Assembly (NCBI RefSeq): GCF_000003605.2 | Contig: NW_003137825.1 | Coordinates: 232,115 to 244,420, forward strand | Direction of reading: 5' to 3' | Source: Saccoglossus kowalevskii | Taxonomy: Eukaryota > Hemichordata > Enteropneusta > Harrimaniidae | DNA: 12,306 nt | The notes under the pieces: generated by a model | What the model saw: only the letters and a program-made list of their open reading frames with translations | What the model was told of the DNA's origin: nothing | Database searches by the model: none | Translations under genes and position numbers: made by a program | Part shown: positions 1 to 9,327 of the stretch, in pieces | Layout of the letters: each line of letters starts with the position of its first letter | Numbering within the stretch: position 1 is the first letter of the stretch

Positions 1-250
1 GCTGTAATAATGTAATACCATTTATTTTCATTGTCATATTGTCATTTCCCTATTTTGATGTTTTGAATATATTCACTGTGTTTTAATTTAATGAATTTGT
101 CAAGGAAAGAATGAGTTTTATTGTTATTTACATGTTCACGTATATTTCATTTAGAGGATTTTACTTGTTAACGAAAATAGCGAAATTAAAACCCAGTGAA
201 TAATTAATTACAATACTAGTAATTCGTAAACTCGACAGACATTGGTCGTT

Positions 251-268
251 AATAAAGCCGGCTTTATT
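251..268. repeat. 18-bp perfect palindrome with AATAAA on both strands
   Basis: AATAAAGCCGGCTTTATT equals its own reverse complement. Each arm carries AATAAA, so a polyadenylation hexamer is presented on both strands. It lies in sequence that should be intron of the membrane EGF gene, upstream of its penultimate exon. No other feature was found in 1-507. Confidence 0.5.
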
Positions 269-507
269 TCCCATTGTCTACAGCAAAGCGAAACATGGTT
301 CACTCACGAGGCCAGCTATTTTTTTACAATCACAAGGGATTCAGTAGCCATCTGGTAGCAGCAGAAACACGCCCAACTTCCACATGTTGTGCAATTAATT
401 ACTAGTCATTGTATTGTTTAGTTCATAACCTCGATCGAGTCCAGTAAAAACGAGGTTCTGTGATGCTTCACACTTTTTAATGTTTTTTTTTAATTATTAC
501 CTCTCAG

Positions 508-1136
508 ACTTCAACGAGTGTTACAGTAATCCATGCCAGCATGGGGTGTGCAGAGATCAAATCAACGAATACGAGTGTGAATGCAATGCGGGATATACAG
601 GCGATAATTGTGAGACTAGTAAGTATAACCCAGGGTATATGTAACTTTTGACGTGAATCATAAATACGCGATGATTCGCATCAAATACTACGTGTTTTGT
701 TCGGGCATGTTGTTTATTAAGTTCTTGTAAGTTATAATAAACATCGCGCTTATTGTGATGTTTAATGGAAACAATTTGTATATTGAACAAATTCTACCAT
801 TGCCCGAAATTTACCCCCCCCCCCCCAATAAAACATCGCGTACGTCTAGTCGTTGCATCGCAATCGTCGTGGAAAACGCGTTCACATTTTGATGTTTACT
901 TGCGTTGTATACGTCGAATGGGTGAAGTGACGAAAGTGCCACTTTACGCAATGTATACATATTAATATATGTTTTGTTATTTTTTTATTACAGAGGTTGT
1001 AGCGCAATTAGAAGCGGAATCGGATTTACTCTTGGAGCCAATGTGGATAGCAATTATAGTAATTTTAGCGTGTTTAATTATAGTATTTGGAATAATATTA
1101 ATATGTACATATGCGAGGAAGGAATACAAAAAATAG
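508..1136 (+). CDS. 3' end of a membrane-anchored EGF-domain protein (two exons, 5' partial)
   Basis: Two exons are joined, 508-618 and 994-1136, with an acceptor after a pyrimidine tract (CTCTCAG, 501-507), donor GTAAGT at 619 and acceptor TTATTACAG ending at 993. The first exon is phase 1-1, as usual for shuffled EGF modules, and encodes one EGF domain with six cysteines spaced C-x4-C-x4-C-x8-C-x-C-x8-C. Its start reads (D)FNEC and its third-to-fourth cysteine stretch is [10 protein letters not shown], matching the calcium-binding and Asx-hydroxylation consensus C-x-[DN]-x4-[FY]-x-C. The last exon gives about 15 acidic-to-neutral residues, a roughly 22-residue hydrophobic helix starting [10 protein letters not shown], then TYARKEYKK and TAG. 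This predicts a type I single-pass protein with a nine-residue basic tail. Earlier exons (signal peptide and any further ectodomain) lie outside the window, so the specific protein is unknown. The C-x4-C first loop and the lack of Arg before the sixth cysteine argue against a canonical ErbB ligand. Confidence 0.82.
814..826 (+). repeat. Poly-C tract in an intron
   Basis: A run of 13 C lies inside the 375-bp intron (619-993) of the membrane EGF gene. It is a simple repeat of uncertain exact length and has no evident role. Confidence 0.7.
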
Positions 1137-2853
1137 TTAATTTTATCATTTTATTCAAAGCTAAAACCTAATCTATGCAATATTACTTATGTTTCATCAA
1201 CTGAAAAAATGTTGATAATTATGAAAAAAAAATCGATTCTGCATTTGTAAAAAGGAAATATCCAAATAAATCCTCGGAACATTTTCATCATGTAAATCTA
1301 TGACCACCAAGAAGACAGATGAGTAAAAAGCATTCTCCTCATTGCCGATGAGAGAATCTCTAACACTCCTCAAATACTGACGTTGAGGGCAGCGCATCCT
1401 ATTGAACTAAAATTCCAATCTTTGTTTTTTTTGATTTCCAGAATATAATATTGCCCATAATAACTTGAAACTCCAAGTGTTTTTTTTACACTAAATTCAA
1501 CACAAAATATATTGGATACAAAAAGCTAGCCCATCACAGAGATACTATTTCTTCCACGTTTACAATAAAGACAGTCAACATCGCCCCAATTGTTGGATAT
1601 GTAGAGTCAGAAAAAGATACGAGATTTGATTTGTAATCTATTTAAGAGTTCTTCTCAGTAATATTTTTAGACCGTGGTACGATTTTTTTTACTAATATAT
1701 ATCGTGCACATGCCACTGTCATCCATGTGACAGCAAGTCCCACTTCTAGAAATCATTTTTAGTTTCCAGAAATCGGTTTAATGTGAAGGATAATCATTTC
1801 AGTTGCCCGTTTTGTGTTTTTTGTTTGTTGTTTTTATAAAAAACTGACACCTTGAGCTCGAATGAATGTTAAATTATCAATTTTAAAGCAGTTAAAACGT
1901 CACCATGTACTAACGATTGCGTAGCTACTCATTCACGTTACCGCTTAATAATTATGCAAACCTTTGCACATGCGTGATTAACAAATTAATACGCGACACA
2001 CATTTTTAGTGATAAATCATTTTTTTTGAGGAATTCTGTTAAATATTATTGTACATGGATTATTTAATATTGTTGTATGTTATCATATTCGTATTTTTTA
2101 CAATAATAAACTTTCACGCCAGAAGTAACGTTTAGCATCACTATATTATTTATCTTTAGAACCCATCTATACAAGAACAAAATGTAAATGCACTAATTAA
2201 GTGCCAGAACCGAGATGCCAGGACCCAGCTGTAGACTGGTATTCATAATACAAACTTTGAATGAAACAACAATTTTTTATGAAGCAAAATGAAACATATC
2301 GAACTGCTTGCGTCAAAACAGACTAAAACTAAAACTCTGCCATGAATAATACTCAGAGTAGTAACGTACATTTAATTTGTATTTGTACTTTTGTATTTAG
2401 GCAATGTTTGTCCCAGAGCGAAATATATTAGATACACAACATGGATGCACACGATTTCATCTATCCAATGTTCTATTTAATTTGAAAGTCAAAAGAACAG
2501 TACTGTTGTCTGGTGCAGCATCGATATAACACTGTTTCTTTATAACGTGTGGTATTTAAACCTCAAATATGGGGACAAATGGGGATTTTTACCATTCTAA
2601 GGGCTTTTGAAATCGAGGAAGTAGCTCTGTAAAAGCGAGACAAACTCTGCGTCCACACAACTGATAAATTATGCTGTTGGAGTTGTCCCCACCTGTCAGT
2701 TAATGATAAGTAGGAACGATTTATGAAAACAATACAATTACCATATCAGGCAGTTTACGCAGAATATTGTTTCACCATAGAATGTGTGAAAATGCGATAC
2801 GCGACACGGCAATTTGAATATAAATGACAATACTATGATAAATGTATACTGTC
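1137..2853. other. 3' UTR and intergenic stretch without a recognised gene
   Basis: After the membrane EGF gene I see its likely 3' UTR and then AT-rich sequence with homopolymer runs. No EGF-like cysteine pattern, no convincing pair of splice sites flanking an open frame and no tRNA-like fold was found on either strand. The minus-strand open frame at 1197-1397 is judged spurious. Confidence 0.5.
1265..1270 (+). promoter_or_regulatory. Candidate polyadenylation signal of the membrane EGF gene
   Basis: AATAAA lies 129 bases after the TAG at 1134-1136. A second AATAAA at 1564-1569 is an alternative. Which one is used cannot be told from the sequence. Confidence 0.4.
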
Positions 2854-2864
2854 TATATAAATAG
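2854..2864 (+). promoter_or_regulatory. Candidate TATA box of the secreted EGF gene
   Basis: TATATAAATAG is a very good TATA match. A start about 30 bases downstream would give a leader of roughly 300 bases, and from about 2885 to the start codon at 3182 there is no ATG at all, which is notable in AT-rich DNA and fits a real 5' leader. A second TATATA at 3000-3005, followed by TCAGTTT near 3018, is an alternative core promoter. The transcription start itself is inferred. Confidence 0.35.
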
Positions 2865-3181
2865 CGTTTTAATAGAGAACATAACAATTGTGCGTTGCAC
2901 AAGATAACGTTTTTCGATCGACGTTTCTAAAACCGCCATCCAACGCCACTGTAACATAGTACTTAATACAGCTCGGTGTTTGTCATAGACCGTCACTCGT
3001 ATATACCATCATTTATCAGTTTCTATTTTTAATACAATAATTTGAGTGACAATTCAGTCACGTGATAGACATATAATTGATAATTAGGGGCTATTTTAAT
3101 CACGTACACCAGCTAAAGTCACATTCAGTGTACAACTTCGTCGCAGACCACTACCACTGCAGAATTGAATATTTTATCACT

Positions 3182-4388
3182 ATGGCTTTTTCAAAAACTA
3201 TCTTGTTCATCTTTTTCGCAGTTACGATGATATTGGTTCAAGGTAATGTACAATTTATACTGTTTTCATATTGTAGTTCACCATAAATGGTGCAACGCGT
3301 CGAGAGTGCCTTTACCCGTGACAATGACAGGTTTATTATATACAAAAAATACAGTAATACTCAGCACAAATTGCAACTGCTAATATTTAAAACATTAGCC
3401 TTTGAACTCATTTTCTTAAATTCAATATTGAATTGAATATTATTTTATTGTGAGTAGGCGAGTACTGTCGACATATCTTTAGACATATAAATATTGAACA
3501 ATACATTTCTTTTGAACAGGAATGCCGAGGCTGTCGAGAGGGGCCAGTACGGACGACTCGTGTGACAACTTTGTCTGTGAAAATGGAGGCACTTGCTTGT
3601 CACTGTTCGACTATGGATTGACGGGTGTCGTTTGTTTATGCCCCCAAGGTTACGAAGGAACTCACTGCGAGACAGGTGAGAAAAGTGACACAAAGTACTA
3701 ATACGCCTTTTCCCCCATCTATTGACATAACTCTTATGTCGTAATAACAAAACCAGTTTAAAACGTCGATTTTTAATCTGCAGTAGTCTATGAAAATTAA
3801 GTTTTTGAGAGATTTTACTATGATCTACGTATAAACAACGAAAGACTGCACAAACACATTGCCTTCACCCATATACATCATTCTGATACCATAGAAACGC
3901 GATACCATAGAAACCCTTTACCACTAACACCGTTAGGGAGAAAGGCCTGCACAGAACGTAAAAAAATGATAATTATTGCTGAAAGGATTTGTGGGTTGAA
4001 TGTTTTATTGTGATGCATCTGCTCCGGATTGTTCAAAACTATGATGGGACTAAACTGCCCCTATTATTGTGATGAATACCTGCAAAAACTAAAGAATGAC
4101 GTTATTTATATGAATTTATGAAAGAAGTTCAGCACAAAGAATCGTGTTATACATTGTTATGCATGCACTCACTGTCATGCCGAGACTAATAGATTTTCTT
4201 CGAGAGGCATTTTGAGAATGCTTCGTCATTATTCCCAGAAAAAAAACTGCGAATTTTTTTGAAATCATTTTGTTTGTTTCGAAGTACGCTTTGTAGTTAC
4301 AATCTATAATACTGCATACAACAACTCTATGGGTACATTATTAACCATCGACTTATGTTTTTTTTCTATTACAGAGTCACAAGATTGA
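3182..4388 (+). CDS. Small secreted protein with a single EGF domain (3 exons, 76 aa)
   Basis: Exons are 3182-3242, 3520-3675 and 4375-4388, with donors GTAATG and GTGAGA and acceptors AACAG and TTACAG after T-rich tracts; both introns are phase 1. The start ATG has A at -3 and G at +4. Residues 1-20 are a typical signal peptide (Lys near the N-terminus, then a hydrophobic core such as ILFIFFAV), occupying exon 1. Next comes a short linker with R-L-S-R at residues 24-27, a minimal furin-type R-x-x-R site. The EGF domain spans C35-C70 with spacing C-x4-C-x5-C-x12-C-x-C-x8-C and the landmark GYEGTHC. Exon 3 adds only E-S-Q-D before TGA, so there is no membrane anchor. The mature product would be about 50-55 residues. 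The role is unknown: a small secreted EGF-like signal, matrix or venom-type peptide are all possible. His rather than Arg before the sixth cysteine, and a four-residue first loop, differ from classic EGF-receptor ligands. Its neighbour at 508-1136 has an EGF exon of the same phase. Confidence 0.85.
3885..3916. repeat. 16-bp tandem duplication in an intron
   Basis: GATACCATAGAAACGC is followed directly by GATACCATAGAAACCC, two copies with one mismatch, in the second intron of the secreted EGF gene. It looks like a small replication-slippage duplication. Confidence 0.7.
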
Positions 4389-4431
4389 TGTGATCTGATA
4401 ACCCATAAACTTGATTTAACTCTTAGTGAAC

Positions 4432-4437
4432 AATAAA
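4432..4437 (+). promoter_or_regulatory. Polyadenylation signal of the secreted EGF gene
   Basis: AATAAA lies 44 bases after the TGA. GT- and T-rich sequence from about 4467 (GTTTGTTGTTTTCTG) would serve as the downstream element. This predicts a very short 3' UTR. Confidence 0.65.
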
Positions 4438-6402
4438 TGATGTAGTTAATGATTTAATGTGGATGAGTTTGTTGTTTTCTGTATTTGAAGTTCAGTACGG
4501 TACATGCAGTCCAATCTGTTAGTCAGAATTTCACAAGATACACATTTTAAGTTGTATATTAGATGAAAAAAGGAAATCATTCTAAGAATAGGGATTATTC
4601 AAAGATTTCTCAAACAGTATGTGGTATTCGTATATGTAAAATCCCACATTCGTCGTATTCAATTTCATGAAAACAAACCAGGTATTTGACAAGCGCTTTA
4701 CATCGGGTAGGACCCGCATACATAAATGACAACCATTGTTTATAATACGTTTTTGCTTCTGTTCTTCAGAAAAAAAAATCCACAAGCCAGAGAGATTACG
4801 TTTGCCACAAAATGTACCAATCGCGTGTCTCATTTTAGTATTACCGCTAAATTATGAATACGTTAAGTTTATAACGAATACAACAATACTCATCAATCAT
4901 TGGTATCACTGTCTACATTATCTAGAAGAGAATTAAGTTAAATATCTTACGAGACACAGGAGAGGTTGTCATTTTTGATTTGAAAATATGCACACGACTC
5001 TCATTAACCAACTTTAGTACGAACGACAATAACACAGCAGACAGATAACAAATTATGTATATTCTTTTTATTCAGAAATGATTTTAATAGTTCCTGCACA
5101 CTAATGCATTTAACGGTCCGATTGATGATAATTGTATACATGGTTGTACATATAGCTATATTTTTATCAATAGCATCAATCGATCGGCACAAAGGTGGCC
5201 ACGATATTCCAATATACATGAACCAATACGGTATTACTGGTAACTGACATGTTGTGCATAGTGTACGCATTTCTTAATATTGGATAACTATAGCGTAGTT
5301 TAAGTAAATATGCCATCTTCAGTATCAATGCTGATTGGAAAATCACTTCGTGTATGGTGTCAACACATAAATTGACTTGTGCACACGTCATTTCAGGTTT
5401 GCTGCATGCTACAGAATAAACTTGCAACAATGCAAATGGCCAGTTTGATTTGTACACAGAAATCAGTTGATATGAAGAATACGACTCCCACTCATCGCTC
5501 AATATAAATAACTAAACAATTTCCAATTATTTAACCAATATTTGCAGTGTCAGTGTTCATAAAATTATGATTTAAATCTAAGTATTCGTGCAACTCATTT
5601 GCAATCAATTTCTGCCATCATTATTTAGTCCGAGAATCTAGGAATGTCCAACATATTCAATACTATATATGTGTCTATAGAGGGCGCTTCATAACTCTAA
5701 GTGGCCAAAGTCAAAATGTACAAGGTGAAATAGCACTAAATTGTATGGTACATGTATATACTTTAATATTTTTTGTATTGCAAATTATGATAATTGTTTT
5801 CAAATATTGATGCATTCTTTTGATGAAATACTGAAACAAATACTGCTATGTTTGCTACCAAAACTGATATTTTTTTTTCGCAAGATGCAATATAAAAAAA
5901 CGTAAACAAGCTCACGGGCTCATTATTCGTATTACTTCAACCTTTCCTATACACGAAATGTACATTTATTTGCTCCTTGGCCCTTTGGGTATCATTATCT
6001 TACTTCTTCATAGGAAAGAACTTCCTAAAATTCGAAGGTTGTCTGTAGCAATATTTACAATAGAAAGCATATAATTTAAAAATGAAAAATTAAGTGTTAA
6101 ATTTACCATCGAAATCATTATCAAATGCAAGTTCTATAGAAAATGACGTTTGGTTCCAAAACCTCCACGTCTTGTATAATCATAGGTGATAATTGTTTAA
6201 TAGTTACACCAACATGCATAATACATCCGTTCAGTTTCAACCACGTACATTAGCTGGATAATCTTAGATTCGCCCTTAAAAGTAACATATTTACGCCCCC
6301 TAAATAGCTATATACTCTATCATTGTAAAGGCGTTGATATACATGTTGCTACACCTCACGGGCAGCTTTCTCTTAAATGGCATCAGTTGACAACTTATTC
6401 AT
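4438..6402. other. Intergenic stretch without a recognised gene
   Basis: This separates the secreted EGF gene from the 3' end of the convergent minus-strand transporter pseudogene. It contains overlapping minus-strand open frames at 5004-5270 and 5176-5502 (up to 108 codons), but these begin at non-ATG codons, match no family I recognise and have no convincing splice context. The minus-strand frame at 4582-4833 is similarly unsupported. No repeat, RNA gene or mobile element was recognised. Confidence 0.45.
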
Positions 6403-7035
6403 TTACAAATGTTCACCTTTCCGCTGCTCGGTATCATCTCGTTCACCGTGTTTGGATGCTATAATTAGCATAACAATATATATGAGAGTTGTGGTGAGCG
6501 ACAGGGTTAAAATAACGTACATTAACGTAGACATACTGTATGCCGTAATCAGATAGCCTATCAACCAGGGAAACGTCATTTCGGAGCCCGCAGCTGCAAT
6601 GACAAATACAGACGTTGTTTTACCAGTCAGATCAATGCAACGCCTAGACCAAACTATCCCTAACGGGAACATACCCCATTGATATACCCAGTAGAGCCCT
6701 AGCGCCCCACAATACACCAATATTTCGGTACCCAAATACAGCCAAGAGCGAACTAGCAATACACAGTCCGCATAGATCTGAAATTAACATTGCCCTCGGA
6801 GTCATGCATGCACTTAGCCAACCCAATGGGCATACCACGTGACAGTGCGAAACTTCCCCAAAACGCAGAGTTGAGAAAACTCGCAACGTGGGCGGTGAAA
6901 CCAAGATTAGACTTCATAGCAAATGTATAAACGAATCCACCATATGCACTCTGGCATGGCGTGGCACCAATGTAGTAGCATATAAAAACGTTAGGGCAGC
7001 TAAAAAATTGAATATTGCTATGATAATGTAAAGAA

Positions 7036-7451
7036 TTAATAAAGAGTTTCTTCCCATGTTATCATTCTTTTATAATCAGTCTGAGTGTTATTATGGTCAA
7101 TATTTAGATCGGAGAATGCACTGTCATTAGTACCAATGTCAGTTCTAGTTATTCTTGCTACTGTAGATGTTGTAAGATGTATCATGCTCTCTTCATCATC
7201 TCCCATAGTCATTTTGTTAACAGAAATGTCCTCCATTCTTCCCACTTGGATATTTTGAGTGAATACCTGCGCATTTCCATCTATATTCATCAATTTAGTT
7301 GAGTCGTTCTTAGAAGTGAATATTGAGTGGTAAGGGGATCCATACATTGAATGGGTTGACATCTCATCAACGAACCGCTGTGTATAACCAGGTTCTAATG
7401 TATCGACAGTAAATGTCACTAGCGTTGTCGCCATTTCTGTTACATTACTTT
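7036..7451 (-). other. Hydrophilic loop segment between transporter halves
   Basis: One open frame of about 138 residues joins the two halves of the transporter. It contains sequons N-V-T, N-D-S (twice) and N-N-T, many Ser/Thr and acidic residues, and no hydrophobic helix. Its position fits the central loop between TM6 and TM7. It is long for the family, and it is bounded at both ends by frame shifts (AAA at 7449-7451 and TTTATTAA near 7036-7041). Confidence 0.55.
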
Positions 7452-7870
7452 CCATTGGTCAGCATTTCAGCCTGCGATGGTGAAGTGAGAAATGGGGCTG
7501 CTATCAACGGAGCCACAGTGGATCCAAGTGCGTAGAATGAAATGCATTGCCTGCATCCAAGAAGCTGAATCTTTTCCCCAGAGATTAACACATACCATAT
7601 TGCCTCCTAAATAAAATAAAATTATCATTTTAATTGGCTTTGGGAATTCGGGTTAAAAATTTATAATCTTAGAAAATGTTCTTTGTTAGTGTAATTTGAA
7701 ACATGTGGTATTTGCACTGGCTGATTGAATGTCATGGTTCGACGAGTCAATATCCATCTACCCTTATTCAATATCAATTAAACATTATGATAGATGTATT
7801 TATAGAAATAATAAATCAACATTTTATATATAATATATTTACCCAACGCTGGGAATCCGCACCAAAATCC

Positions 7871-7873
7871 CTA
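7871..7873 (-). other. In-frame TAG in exon 2 of the transporter gene
   Basis: The exon 2 frame reads ...LTVVLIV-stop-GFWCGFPALG and then continues in frame through the splice to GGN-MVCVNLWGK. The protein similarity is uninterrupted across the stop, and a glutamine codon CAG changed to TAG would explain it. This is a point change rather than a length error, so it favours true decay over indel-type sequencing faults. Confidence 0.65.
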
Positions 7874-8543
7874 TACTATTAATACTACAGTCAAAAGAGC
7901 CATGGAACTACAGAAAGATACGAACACACATGTGACTGCAGTACACATCGTACACAATCCAAGTAGGAGTTGGTTTTCAAAACGATCAAAGCATATCCTT
8001 CCAATAACAGACCCAACAGTGTGGCCTGCACTGCGAGCAACGAATATATACAATATTTTCTGTAGAGTTATGTTAACCTGGTTCCTGAGATCCAAAAGAC
8101 TTGGTCCAATGACAGCTATGCTAAGCCCCTGTAGATTAAAAAAAAGTGTGGTAAATAGTTTACCTGTCAAGGAAGTGACTGATTAAATGATCATACTAAG
8201 TCAAAATCGCCCGGCCAATCTATAAGAGTGTCTTATGCAAGTGGTTAAGGATATACAAATGTCATTTTTGAACGGTACCATTGTACAGAAATACATGGGA
8301 TATACAAGATTGTATATTTTCAACATAGTCTTGTTGTTATTCTAACTACTATCTACACGTACAAAACATATGATATTATCGCATGTGTGCTGTTCTATTC
8401 ATAATTTAGCAAATATGGTAATACTGAGGTTCAAATAAGTTCCATCTTTTCCCGAGTGGAAAATTATAACATGCTGTTATTGCAAGTTTGAAAGTGAAAT
8501 TAGCTAGTATACATCTCTTTATACTTAAAATGTTTTCCGATTG

Positions 8544-8560
8544 TGTATATATATATATAC
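8544..8560. repeat. TA dinucleotide microsatellite
   Basis: A short TATATATATATATA run lies within intron 1 of the transporter pseudogene. It is simple sequence with no evident function. Confidence 0.6.
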
Positions 8561-8830
8561 AAATATGGGTTTGGCTGCCGCATAGTTATTTAATCGTGAA
8601 TAAACTGTACTGCAGTCTCCTGATAAGAAAAAAAACAGTATTATTGAACAGAAATATAAGTAACTCACCAAACCAAACCACGCAATGAATAGCTGAATTG
8701 TTTTGATTCGACGATATTTTGTATAAACTTCTTCTGGATCCTTTCTTTTCTTGAGCAAAACTTGCTCTATCAGTGGATCCATCTTGGTTGTATGATTTTC
8801 ATTGTTGTTTTCATTTGGTAAATCATCCAT

Positions 8831-9327
8831 TGTCAATGGGTAAGGATCTTTTATTTGTTAGGACTATTTGTTAATATCAATCCTGTGTACACTGAACTGT
8901 ATTCCAATGTGCACTTGCAATTGATTAACGTAGGGATCTTTATAACTTATTCTTAACATATGTACGATATATCGCCCACATGCATGTTTTCATTTAGCGC
9001 CAGCCTTGTATGGATATGCATGCAGAATGCGGAGCTTAATTAATTATGTATCCATCTGCACATGCTTGGTATTAAATTCTTAGAACAATACAGATTGTAG
9101 TCATTAATATTAAAATAGTCCATATATGCTAACGATTTAAAGGTTGTATAGTATATGAGTAAATACACATTATACATCTGTCAACGTAAGTTACAGCGTG
9201 CCGTAATTTTGCGGTATTTTACGGGGCATTTACATCCTACCGTACAAGAAAATGCTAATTCCAAATATGGAATGATTACGCGCGTAAGCGACCACCAATA
9301 ATAAAAACAAACATAGCTGCCACCTGA
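8831..9327. other. Region upstream of the transporter pseudogene; no gene seen
   Basis: This would hold the 5' flank of the minus-strand transporter and the left flank of the LINE fragment. It includes an inverted repeat at 9201-9224. No clear TATA box or exon was found. Confidence 0.4.
9201..9224. repeat. Short inverted repeat CCGTAA / TTACGG
   Basis: CCGTAA (9201-9206) pairs with TTACGG (9219-9224) around a 12-base loop that itself carries GCGGTA. CCGTA recurs at 9239-9243. It may be a remnant of a small mobile element end, but no second terminus or target duplication was seen. Confidence 0.35.

Larger units (their letters stand above)
6403..8830 (-). pseudogene. Broken MFSD4/NaGLT1-like sugar transporter gene (major facilitator superfamily)
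   Basis: There are three exons: 8830-8669 (54 codons from ATG, phase 0, donor GTGAGT), 8128-7843 (acceptor CTACAG, donor GTAAAT, phase 1) and 7606-6403 (acceptor TTTAG). Family landmarks in order: TM1 split by intron 1 (FIAWFGL / GLSIAVIGPSLLDL), GSVIGRICFDRF, the GGN motif created across intron 2 followed by MVCVNLWGK, YALGSTVAPLIAAPFL, AYGGFVYTFAMKSNL, MTPRAMLISDLCG, SRRCIDLTGKTTSVFV, and two final helices with a hydrophilic C-terminus ending at TAA (6403-6405). Relatives import glucose or other sugars across the plasma membrane, some with sodium. The reading frame is broken by TAG at 7873-7871, where relatives often have Gln (CAG to TAG), and by shifts near 7535-7541, 7449-7451, 7036-7041, 6977-6987, 6803-6810 (CATG doubled) and 6674-6677 (GGGG). 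About 130 Ser/Thr/Asn-rich residues lie between the two halves. Retained introns mean a duplicated, not processed, pseudogene; assembly errors remain the main alternative. Confidence 0.8.

Noticed and set aside
974-1171. Plus-strand open frame of 65 codons
   Set aside because: It overlaps the real last exon in a different frame. The spliced frame from 994 continues the EGF exon in phase and gives a transmembrane helix and a stop.
3077-3286. Plus-strand open frame of 69 codons containing the signal peptide
   Set aside because: It is the signal exon frame extended upstream without an ATG and downstream through the donor at 3243. The true start is the ATG at 3182.
3445-3750. Minus-strand open frame of 101 codons
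   Set aside because: It is the antisense shadow of the EGF exon at 3520-3675, with no family resemblance or splice support.
3182-4388. Assignment of the secreted EGF gene as an EGF-receptor ligand
   Set aside because: The first cysteine loop is four residues rather than the usual seven, and the Arg before the sixth cysteine is missing, so the specific label was withheld.
5004-5502. Two overlapping minus-strand open frames (88 and 108 codons)
   Set aside because: The longer one starts at TTG, neither matches a family I know, and no acceptor and donor pair brackets them. They could be decayed coding sequence, but there is no positive evidence.
7902-8186. Plus-strand open frame of 94 codons
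   Set aside because: It is antisense to transporter exon 2, whose minus-strand frame carries clear MFS motifs and correct splice sites.
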